Assembly: GCA_036380355.1 (NCBI GenBank) | Contig: DASVEW010000029.1 | Location: 1 to 14,261, forward strand | DNA length: 14,261 nucleotides | Direction of reading: 5' to 3' | From: JACDAN01 sp036380355 | GTDB lineage: Bacteria; Actinomycetota; Thermoleophilia; Gaiellales; Gaiellaceae | In this document: positions 1 to 7,438 of the stretch, piece after piece | How the letters are laid out: each line of letters opens with the position of its first letter | How positions within the stretch are numbered: the first letter of the stretch is position 1 | Notes under the pieces: generated by a model | What the model was told of the DNA's origin: nothing | Seen by the model: the letters and a program-made list of their open reading frames with translations, nothing else | Databases searched by the model: none | Program-made: the position numbers and the translations under genes

Positions 1-3000
1 TACGTCCGCGTGAGGGTGAACGTGTGGCCGACGGCGTCCGTGGCCGTCACCGAGATCGACTTCTCCCCGGCGGAGCTCGTGTCCAGCGGCTGACCGGAGG
101 CCGGTGTCCCGACGCAGGACTGGGCACCGGACCCGGCGTCCGCGCAGGTGTAGTCCGCGTTGACCACCGAGCCGAGGACATAGACGGCGTTGGGTGCCGG
201 CGTCGTCATCTCGACCGTCGGGTCGGTCGTGTCGATCGCCGGGACGACCGTTCCGTGGGATCCGTCCGAGCCGCGGAAGTCGACGGCGTGAACGCCGTCG
301 CCGGTGACGATGAACGCCTCGGAGTACGGCTGGAAAGGCTCGCCGTCGACGCTGTACTCGATCGCGACGCCGGGCGTGGACGAAGTCAGGGTGACGGCGA
401 CGTCGCCCGTGTACCAGCCGGCGCAAGGCGCCTCGTTGCAGACGGCCGCGATCGTCCCGACCGTCTCGGGGACGATGATGGTCTCGAGCAGCGCCTTCTT
501 GTGCGTGATCGCGACGTTTCCGGCACCGTCGACCGCCTGGATGAAGTAGTCGATCGTGTTGCAGCCGACCGGCCCGCCTCCACTCCAGCGGTTGCTTTCC
601 GGATCCTTCGACAGCTCGGCCAGCTTCCAGACCGAAGAGCAGTCGCGGTAGAGCGCCACGACCCGCCTGACGATGCCGGGCTCCCCGGCCTCGTCGCGAT
701 CCTCGACGTCGAGGGCGAAGCCCACGGTGCTGCCCACCTCGAAGGCCGTGACGGGGCCCAGCCGCGCGGGCCGGAAGTCCTGTTCACCGGGCGCCGCGTA
801 GTAGATCCGCCCCTGGAGATTCGTGAAGCGCCGCTGGATGCCGAAGCCCTCGGGGTCGGGCACGCCGTCCGTCCGGAACTGGCCAACGGTCAGGAGCAGT
901 CGTTGGCGGGGCCCGCTCCGCGAGTCGAAGCTCGTGATCGCCTGCAGGCGCGCAGGGTGGCTGCCCTCGCCCACGACCTCGGGCTCGTCCTCGCTGTCGT
1001 CGAACACCGCACGGCTGAACACCGCGTCCACCGCCTCGTCCGTCGAGGTCAGCCCGGTCATGAGCGCACCGTGCGCGACCTGGTTCGGCTGGGTGGCGTT
1101 CAGCTCGAATAGCGGCTGGATCGGCCTGCGATTCGTGGCCCAGCTGCCCGCCTCGGCGCGCAGGAAGACTCCGTCGTCCGTGAGGACCTCCTCGAAGGTC
1201 GGATTCACGTCGAACGGCGCAGCGGTCAGGCCGGTCGCCGAGTCGGTAACGGTCGGCAGCGGATCAGGCTCCTCGGGCGTCGCTCCGTCCGCGCCGACCT
1301 CGTACATCGGGAGCCCGTAGAGGGTCGTCTCGACGCTGACCTTCTGGTCGTACAGCCCGAGGGCCGGCCGGGTCGACAGGTACTCGTGCTTCGCGAAGCG
1401 GATCGCCTCGCCGATCGTCTGCGTCCCGTCGAGCCCGCGCGAGATCAGTGCGTGGAGGAGCTCCGAGTACGCGACGTCCACGGTGTCGCCGAGGCCGTAG
1501 CCGGTGTTGAGCACCGAGCCGAACGCCCCGCGGAGCGCGAATGTCTGCGCCCAGTCCACGGCCAGCGCGTTGCCCGAGCCGAGCAGGGCGTCGGACACGG
1601 GAAAGCCGGCGTGGCAGCCGATGGAGAGGATCAGCCGCTCCGAGAGCGCGTTCGCCCCAAAGTCGTTCCGGAAGGACTGGCTCGTGAAGAGCTCGTCCTC
1701 GCGCTGGAGCAGGTTCTGGTCTGCCGGCAGGCCCCGCCGGTGGTCGAAGTGCGCGTTGATCGAGTTGATGTCGGGGCCCGGGCCGGTGGTCGGGAAAAGT
1801 GCTGCCAGGAGCTCGTCGCGGTCCCAGGTCTCGTTGATCAGCGTGCTCGCCGCGGCGCCGAAGCGCGGCGCGAAGGGCGCGTTGATCGCCCGGGCGCCGT
1901 CGCCCAGGAAGTCGTAGCCGGTGACGAGCGAGCTGTCCGGGTCCATCACGCCACCGGAGTCGATGAACTGCTGCAACTGCGCTCCGATCTCGGGTGCGCT
2001 CTCGACGAGCCGCCCGACGCTCAGCTCCGGCACGAAGAGCTCGCGACCGAGGAACGTCTGCGTCGCCCGCTCGCCGTAGACGTCGTCGGTCATCAGGAGA
2101 CCGTTTGCCAGCGCCCCCAAATACTGGTTGGCCGGCCCGGCGAAGGTGCTGGCATAGCCGCGCTCGTTGGCGATCTCCGTCTCGTCGGGCACGCGGCCCA
2201 TCGGGATCAGGTCGTCGCCGCCGACGAGCACGACGTTCTCAACGGGCCGTGGCGGGGTCGGGCCCGGCGGGTCGATGACGTCGTCGAGGACTGCCCCGAT
2301 CGCGGTGACGACCGCGTTCGCATGCTCCGGTGAGCAGGGGTTGCCGTCCCAGGTGTCGTAGGCCGTCGCGACCGCTCCGTTCCCGTCCACCGGGATGACC
2401 GCGCCGACCACGCCGAGATCGGCCCGGCCGGCGAGAGCACCGGCCTGCGCCAGCAGAGTCGAGGTCGCCGCCGAGCCGAACGTGTCGCCGAGGCGCTTGG
2501 CGTTGACGAGGAAGACCGTGTTCAGGTTCGCGGGCAGCGCGGTGAGGTCGGGGAGGAGCCCGGGGGTTCCCTGCCCGGCGAACGGGAACGACGCGGGCGT
2601 GCGCGGAGCGCAGGGCCCGAGTGCCGCCGGGCCGACGACCTCGACCTCGAGCATGAACGGGGAGTTGCTCTCTGCGTCCTCGAAGGGCGCAGCGAGCAGC
2701 GTGTAGAAGCCGCTCTCGCCCTGCGAGAGGATCTCGATCCGCTCGCTCGCGGTGCCGCGGTTGTCGGACACCGCGCGCAGCGTCTGCGTCGCGATCGCAT
2801 CGAGCGGGAGGTCCTGGAGCGTCTCGGGAGGCAGAGACTCGTTCCGGGAGTCCAGGAGGGCCTCGACGTCGACGATCGGAGGATTGCCGAGCGGGATCGC
2901 GTCGAGCGGGGCAGCGCGCAGCGGCGGAGCTTCCGGGCCGAAGACGAGAAGGTCGAAGTCGGCCTCGAGGTGCGTCATCTCGACGACGACCCGCGACCCG

Positions 3001-6000
3001 GCCGGCGGAATCGGAATCTTCAGGTAGTCCTCGTCGGCGCGGGGCAGATGGGTGATGTAGAGCGAGCCGCCGCTGAGCTCCCTCGCCGCCGCCGGCGAGT
3101 CGTTGTTTTCGAGGGTCTGGAGCACCTCGAGGCTCTTCGGCTCCGCGAAGCTCGCGGCCGTCATGCCGGGGACGATGATGTTCGCGTTGACCGCTGAGGT
3201 CCCGAGCTCGAGCCCCGGCCTCGCCTTCCACCGGAGCACGTACTCGTCGTCGATGTCGACCTCGGCTTCCCACTCGAGCGAGGCCGGCATGACGTCGGGC
3301 TCGCCGATCGTCTGGGGCACCCCCGCCTTGAGCAGCTCTGTCGAGCCGGCGACGTACCGCCCGCCCTCGGGGAGCGTCGCGTGGATCGTCGCCGTGGCGC
3401 TCGGCGTCCCGCCCGTGACCGTGAACGTCGCCTCGTACGTGACGATTCCGCCCTCGGTGGCGAAGTCGGAGAGCGGGAACTCGTCGAGGTTCAGGTCCGC
3501 CCAGTCGTAGTCGGCGTTGCCGAGGAGGAGCGCGAACAACTCGCGCAGGGTCAGCCGGATCGTCTCGCCGTCGACGATCACGGTCGAGGGAAGGCCGTAG
3601 ATCAGATGCGCCAGGGTCGCCCCCGAGCCGGGCTCGAGCGCAGCGACGAGCTCGCCGAGCGTCGCTCCGGGGACGAGCCGCGAGGCTGCCGCGGCATCGC
3701 CCAGCGTCGTGCCCGGTGCGCAGAAGCCACCCGTGCAGTCCACAAGATCGCCGATCGCGTCGAGCGGGATCGCATCCAGCGGGATCGCGTCCAGCGGGAC
3801 GCCCCTGATCGCCAGCCCGATCAGGGTCTCGGTCGACGGGTCCAGCGGCGGACACGCGTAGCCGTCGATCGCGTTGATCGCGGCGCACCAGTCGGCGGCG
3901 TTCTCGGCCGGGTCGTTCGTGCCGATCGCATCGAGCGGGATCGCATCGAGCGGCGTCGCGCCCAGGGCGAGCCCGGCCAGCGGGATCGCGTCCAGCGGCG
4001 TCGCCGAGAAGTCGATCGCGTCGAGCGGGACACCGGCGATCGAGCTCTTCGCGGCAGCGTCGGCGTAGACGTCCGCGAGCGTGATCGTGCTGAGCGGGAC
4101 GTTGGCGAGCGCCGTCCCCTGGAGCAGCGCTTCCCAACCGCCCGGTGTGGACACCGGCAGATCGGAGAGATGGACGCCGCCGAGCGCCTCCTGGAGCAGG
4201 TTCGCCGTCAGCCCGATCGCGTCGAGCGGGATCGCGTCGAGCGGCGAAGCCTCGAGGTCGATCGCGTCGAGCGGGATCGCGTCGAGCGGCGCCGCCTGTG
4301 TGTTCGGGTCCGGCTGGGTCAGCGCCGCGGTCGGGATGCCGGCGATCGGAACTCGCTGCGCGCCGGCGATCGCCGCGTCGACGTCGGAGTCGAGGGCGAT
4401 CGTGGCGTCCGGCGGCACGCCGCTCTCGACGTCGACGCACGGGGAGAACTCGGACGTGTTGCCGGCTGCGTCCGTGGCGGTCGCCGTGACGACGTGGCCG
4501 ACCGGCGTGTCGACGGCGAACGCGTGGTCGAAGAAGACGCTCTCCGGGATGAGCGTGACCTCGAGCTCGAGCCGGCCGAGGAGGGTCTTGCCCTCGCCGT
4601 TGCCCGAGGTGTCGCACGATGGGCTCGAGAAGAACTCGAGCCGGTAGGTCCCGGGCGGAACCGATGCATGGGCGCCCTTGACCGCGGTGAAGCCCGTGAT
4701 GCTCGTCGCAGACTCGGGGATCGGGAAGTTCGCCAGGCCGTTGGCCCCGGCGTCCTCGTCGCCGCCGTCGTTCGCCGTCACGCCGTCGGCGCCGAGATCG
4801 ATGCCCAGATCGGAGGCGGAGTCGCCGTTTTCGAAGATCGAGTTGCCGCGGATCGTGTTCTGGCTGCCGCTCCCGAAGACGACGACGCCATCGCCTGCGC
4901 CGTCCAGGTCCGTGCCGTTGTAGGCGATCGTGTTCGCCGCCTCGGCCGACGGGCCGCCGACCGTCGTGTTCGACGCGTTGAGCAGCCGCACGCCGTCGCC
5001 GCCGTTGCCGAGCGGCGACGAGCCGTCGGCCTGCGTCCCGACCAGGTTCCCGACGACGGTGCTGCCGGTCGTGCTCGGGAAGTCGACGCCGAAGACGGCG
5101 ATTCCCTGGTTGCCGTTGCCCGAGGTGAGATTGCCGGCGCCCGGCGCGGTCCCGCCGATCAGATGGCTCGAGCCGCCGTCCACTCCCACGCCGTCGAGCC
5201 CGTTCGCGATCGCGACAGTGCCCGTGATGTCGGTGCCGGCGTAGTTCCCCTGGACGACGTTCCCGCTCGACCCGTACAGCAGGACGCCGAAGCCGCCGTT
5301 GCCGGAGAGCAGGTTGCGCGCGCCCGGGGCCGTACCGCCGACGGTGTTGGAGTCGCCCTCGATGCGGACTCCCTCACGCGCGTTGCCGAAGTCGGCCGTC
5401 CCGGCGGAGTTCGTGCCGATCAGGTTTCCGAGGATCGTGTTGCCCGTCGAGCCGGCGGAGACGAGAACCCCGTGCTGGGTGCTCGCGGCGACGACGTTCG
5501 CCTCGCCGTCGTTCGTGCCGCCGATCGTGTTGCCGTCCGAGCCGCCGAAGACGTGGATGCCCTGCCCGGTGTTCGGAACGGTCGCCGTCCCGGCATCGTT
5601 CACGCCGATCCGGTTGCCGGTGAGAACGTTCGAGGCAGCCGAGCCGCCCGTGATCCCGACCCCGCCCTGGTCGTTCCCGCCGACGAGGTTGTCGTCGATC
5701 GTGTTGGAGGACGCGCCGTCGACGAGCACCCCGGAGCCGGCGTTTCCGAGATCGAAGCCGCCCGCGATGTCGAGGCCGATCCGGTTGCCGATGACAGTGT
5801 TCGTCGAGACGGCGGGCCCCTGGATCCGCACGCCGTTGGCGCCGTTGCCCGAGATGAGGTTCTGAGCGCCCGGCTCGGTGCCGCCGATCAAGTTGCCCGA
5901 GACGGCCGAGCCCGCAGAGCTGATCTCGACGCCGTCCTGGGCGTTGGGCGCGGGCTTCGTCCCGTCGGGGGTCGTGCCGATCCGGTTTCCAAGGACGACG

Positions 6001-7370
6001 TTGCCGCTCGCCTGGATCCGGATGCCGTCGTTCAGGTTCCTCGAGATGAGGTTGCCCGCACCTGCCAGGGCGTCGCCGATCGTGTTTCCGCTTGCGCCGT
6101 TCACGAGGACGACTCCGTCGGCGTTCGGGCGCGCCGTGCCGGCCGCGCTCGTCCCGATCACGTTTCCTCGGACGGTGTTCCCGGCGGCCTGGAGAGTGGA
6201 GATGCTGATGCCCGCGCCGGCGTTGGCCGAGATGACGTTCCCGAGCCCGGCTCCCGCCCCGCCGATCGTGTTGGAGGGCCCTTGCAGGAGGACGCCGGGC
6301 CCGCCGTTCCCCAGGGCCGTCGCGCCGTCGATCGCCAGGCCGATGGAGTTTCCCTGAACGAGGTTGCCCGAAGCGCCGTCGCCCACGATCGCGAGACCAC
6401 CGCCGTCGTTCCCCGAGATGACGTTCCGCGCGGCCCCGGCCCCGCCGATGACCGAATTGGGGCTCTCGACGACCGAGACGCCCCTGGCGGCGTTCCCGAC
6501 GTCGACGGTGCCGCTCGCGCCGGTGCCGATGAGATTCCCGGCGATCACGGCAGCCGACGGGAGACCGGAGACGGCGATCCCGTTCGCGCCGTTCCCGGAG
6601 ATGACGTTCCCCGCCCCGTCGGCCGAGCCGCCGACGGTGACGCCGGGCGTGTCGTCGATGACGACGCCGGAAAGTGCGTTTCCGAGCGGCCAGCCGCCGG
6701 ACGCCGTCGTTCCGATGTAGTTCCCCGTGATGGATGCTCCGCCCGCCCCGTCCAAGGTGATCCCCGTCTGATTCCCCGAGATCAGGTTCCGCTGGAGCGG
6801 CGTCGTTCCGCCGATCGAGGCCACCGCCGCAGGACCGACGAAGACGCCGGCCAGGCAGTTCCCGGCGTCGAGCGTGCCGGAGGGGTCGGTGCCGAGATAG
6901 TTTCCCTCGATCGTGACGCCGGTCGCTCCCGCGGCCACGGCGATGCCGTTGGCGAGGAACCGATTGATCACGAGCCCACGGACGGTGCTGGAGCCGCCGA
7001 CGATCAGCCCGTTGGCCCCCGCTCCCGCGTACCGGCCGTCGAGCTCGATGATCGGCGTCTTCTTCGTGTAGAACCCGGGCTGGGTCGTGCCGTCGACGAC
7101 GGTCGGGCCTGTCAGCGCCGGGAGCGCCTTCAGCGGCTTGATCCGCTTCGCTCCGCCCGGATAGATGTCGAAGTGGATGTAGTCGAGCCCGTCCGCCGCG
7201 TTGGCCGCCTTGATCGCCTCGCGGAGGCTGCAATCACCCGGATAGCAGACGCCGTTCGTGTCGTCCGTCGCCGTGACCGTGAAGACCGCGGCGCCGACAT
7301 TGGCCGGCACGACGAGGCCGGCGACGGTACACACCAGCGCCAAAAGCCCCCCTGCCCGCAGACACCCCAT
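1..7370 (-). CDS. Giant exported CSLREA/beta-helix protein with PLDAI repeats, PPC-like domain and C25 (gingipain-like) cysteine peptidase domain; C-terminus beyond window
   Basis: One frame stays open from the ATG at 7370 to the window edge (2456 codons, no stop). No upstream in-frame start is seen; the Shine-Dalgarno is weak. Residues 1-28 are a Sec signal peptide. C42, C47 and SLREAI (48-53) form the CSLREA motif. About 119-860 is a right-handed beta-helix built of repeats such as NVISGN, GNxIGT and NTIGG. About 885-980 is the LEFFSSPSCDTSGNGEGKTLLG to TATATDAAGNTSEFSPC segment usual in this family. PLDAI repeats lie at 1028-1206, with single copies at 1488 and 1522. About 1300-1415 is a DUF11-like beta domain, and about 1424-1485 a PPC-like domain (DEDYLKIPIP, DFDLLVFGP). 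About 1617-2030 resembles peptidase C25: VVLVGGDDLIPMGRV, MTDDVYG, VPELSVGRL, INAHFDH (H1874/H1877) and LILSIGCHAGFP (candidate nucleophile C1919). About 2300 onward is OmpL47-like (GWYTGDVAVTLTSS), then Ig-like. Domain calls are by motif; the peptidase call is fairly firm, but activity and substrate are unknown. The protein probably acts outside the cell. No anchor or sorting signal is visible because the C-terminus is missing. Confidence 0.88.
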   Translation of the reverse strand, partial: MGCLRAGGLLALVCTVAGLVVPANVGAAVFTVTATDDTNGVCYPGDCSLREAIKAANAADGLDYIHFDIYPGGAKRIKPLKALPALTGPTVVDGTTQPGFYTKKTPIIELDGRYAGAGANGLIVGGSSTVRGLVINRFLANGIAVAAGATGVTIEGNYLGTDPSGTLDAGNCLAGVFVGPAAVASIGGTTPLQRNLISGNQTGITLDGAGGASITGNYIGTTASGGWPLGNALSGVVIDDTPGVTVGGSADGAGNVISGNGANGIAVSGLPSAAVIAGNLIGTGASGTVDVGNAARGVSVVESPNSVIGGAGAARNVISGNDGGGLAIVGDGASGNLVQGNSIGLAIDGATALGNGGPGVLLQGPSNTIGGAGAGLGNVISANAGAGISISTLQAAGNTVRGNVIGTSAAGTARPNADGVVLVNGASGNTIGDALAGAGNLISRNLNDGIRIQASGNVVLGNRIGTTPDGTKPAPNAQDGVEISSAGSAVSGNLIGGTEPGAQNLISGNGANGVRIQGPAVSTNTVIGNRIGLDIAGGFDLGNAGSGVLVDGASSNTIDDNLVGGNDQGGVGITGGSAASNVLTGNRIGVNDAGTATVPNTGQGIHVFGGSDGNTIGGTNDGEANVVAASTQHGVLVSAGSTGNTILGNLIGTNSAGTADFGNAREGVRIEGDSNTVGGTAPGARNLLSGNGGFGVLLYGSSGNVVQGNYAGTDITGTVAIANGLDGVGVDGGSSHLIGGTAPGAGNLTSGNGNQGIAVFGVDFPSTTGSTVVGNLVGTQADGSSPLGNGGDGVRLLNASNTTVGGPSAEAANTIAYNGTDLDGAGDGVVVFGSGSQNTIRGNSIFENGDSASDLGIDLGADGVTANDGGDEDAGANGLANFPIPESATSITGFTAVKGAHASVPPGTYRLEFFSSPSCDTSGNGEGKTLLGRLELEVTLIPESVFFDHAFAVDTPVGHVVTATATDAAGNTSEFSPCVDVESGVPPDATIALDSDVDAAIAGAQRVPIAGIPTAALTQPDPNTQAAPLDAIPLDAIDLEASPLDAIPLDAIGLTANLLQEALGGVHLSDLPVSTPGGWEALLQGTALANVPLSTITLADVYADAAAKSSIAGVPLDAIDFSATPLDAIPLAGLALGATPLDAIPLDAIGTNDPAENAADWCAAINAIDGYACPPLDPSTETLIGLAIRGVPLDAIPLDAIPLDAIGDLVDCTGGFCAPGTTLGDAAAASRLVPGATLGELVAALEPGSGATLAHLIYGLPSTVIVDGETIRLTLRELFALLLGNADYDWADLNLDEFPLSDFATEGGIVTYEATFTVTGGTPSATATIHATLPEGGRYVAGSTELLKAGVPQTIGEPDVMPASLEWEAEVDIDDEYVLRWKARPGLELGTSAVNANIIVPGMTAASFAEPKSLEVLQTLENNDSPAAARELSGGSLYITHLPRADEDYLKIPIPPAGSRVVVEMTHLEADFDLLVFGPEAPPLRAAPLDAIPLGNPPIVDVEALLDSRNESLPPETLQDLPLDAIATQTLRAVSDNRGTASERIEILSQGESGFYTLLAAPFEDAESNSPFMLEVEVVGPAALGPCAPRTPASFPFAGQGTPGLLPDLTALPANLNTVFLVNAKRLGDTFGSAATSTLLAQAGALAGRADLGVVGAVIPVDGNGAVATAYDTWDGNPCSPEHANAVVTAIGAVLDDVIDPPGPTPPRPVENVVLVGGDDLIPMGRVPDETEIANERGYASTFAGPANQYLGALANGLLMTDDVYGERATQTFLGRELFVPELSVGRLVESAPEIGAQLQQFIDSGGVMDPDSSLVTGYDFLGDGARAINAPFAPRFGAAASTLINETWDRDELLAALFPTTGPGPDINSINAHFDHRRGLPADQNLLQREDELFTSQSFRNDFGANALSERLILSIGCHAGFPVSDALLGSGNALAVDWAQTFALRGAFGSVLNTGYGLGDTVDVAYSELLHALISRGLDGTQTIGEAIRFAKHEYLSTRPALGLYDQKVSVETTLYGLPMYEVGADGATPEEPDPLPTVTDSATGLTAAPFDVNPTFEEVLTDDGVFLRAEAGSWATNRRPIQPLFELNATQPNQVAHGALMTGLTSTDEAVDAVFSRAVFDDSEDEPEVVGEGSHPARLQAITSFDSRSGPRQRLLLTVGQFRTDGVPDPEGFGIQRRFTNLQGRIYYAAPGEQDFRPARLGPVTAFEVGSTVGFALDVEDRDEAGEPGIVRRVVALYRDCSSVWKLAELSKDPESNRWSGGGPVGCNTIDYFIQAVDGAGNVAITHKKALLETIIVPETVGTIAAVCNEAPCAGWYTGDVAVTLTSSTPGVAIEYSVDGEPFQPYSEAFIVTGDGVHAVDFRGSDGSHGTVVPAIDTTDPTVEMTTPAPNAVYVLGSVVNADYTCADAGSGAQSCVGTPASGQPLDTSSAGEKSISVTATDAVGHTFTLTRT
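3753..4291 (-). repeat. Tandem five-codon PLDAI repeat tract within the giant gene
   Basis: Eleven copies of the pentapeptide Pro-Leu-Asp-Ala-Ile fall within residues 1028-1206, in runs of one to three copies (for example PLDAIPLDAIPLDAI at the C-terminal end). They are separated by short linkers such as DLEAS, DFSAT and AGLALGAT, and by two longer stretches. At DNA level, positions 4214-4246 and 4259-4291 are identical over 33 bases and offset by 45 bases. That offset is exactly three pentapeptide units, which points to recent in-frame duplication. Other copies differ at synonymous positions. Two further single copies lie outside the tract, near 2895-2909 and 2793-2807. Pro, Leu and Ile recur in a 5-residue register as in solenoids, but the sequence does not match the classical A(D/N)LXX pentapeptide consensus. 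Confidence 0.9.
4796..7016 (-). repeat. Degenerate repeats encoding the right-handed beta-helix
   Basis: About eleven imperfect units, each roughly 50-60 residues, carry the recurring pattern GNxxxGVxI, NTIGG, NxISGN, GIxI, NxIxGNxIGT and xxGT. Asn ladders recur at the positions expected for stacked PbH1 turns. Units have diverged in both DNA and protein, so this is an old coding repeat rather than a recent tandem array. The last turn (NTIRGNSIFENG near 4800-4860) is followed by DLGIDLG, the usual cap of this family. No interruption or frameshift is seen. Confidence 0.8.
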
Positions 7371-7438
7371 AAACGTAGATTCCGTGAGACCCTGACAGGT
7401 ATCGACAGGCTTTTCAACGGCACGTACGCTCGATTCGA
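7371..7438. promoter_or_regulatory. Divergent intergenic region between giant exported protein and cyclase-ATPase regulator
   Basis: Sixty-eight bases separate the two start codons, so both promoters and any operator must fit here or inside the genes. Plus strand: TCGACA (7402-7407), a 17-base spacer, then TACGCT (7425-7430). These match the sigma-70-type -35 at five of six positions and the -10 at its most conserved bases. Initiation 7-9 bases downstream would fall on or next to the ATG at 7439, giving a leaderless mRNA; this fits the absence of a Shine-Dalgarno. Minus strand: TTGAAA (complement of 7412-7417) with a 17-base spacer to CAGGGT (complement of 7389-7394), a poor -10. The two candidates overlap, so they could compete. 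Both are read by eye. Confidence 0.4.

Noticed and set aside
3753..4291. Possible CRISPR-like array of short direct repeats
   Set aside because: The repeats are multiples of 15 bases, stay in frame as PLDAI codons, and have no unique spacers of uniform length.
2239..4617. Minus-strand open frame of about 790 codons overlapping the giant gene
   Set aside because: It is the out-of-frame reading of the PLDAI, PPC and peptidase region (PLDAI reads as ARRDP). The true frame carries recognisable domains.
5374..7233. Minus-strand open frame of about 620 codons
   Set aside because: Out-of-frame reading of the beta-helix repeats; Arg/His/Gly-rich and without motifs.
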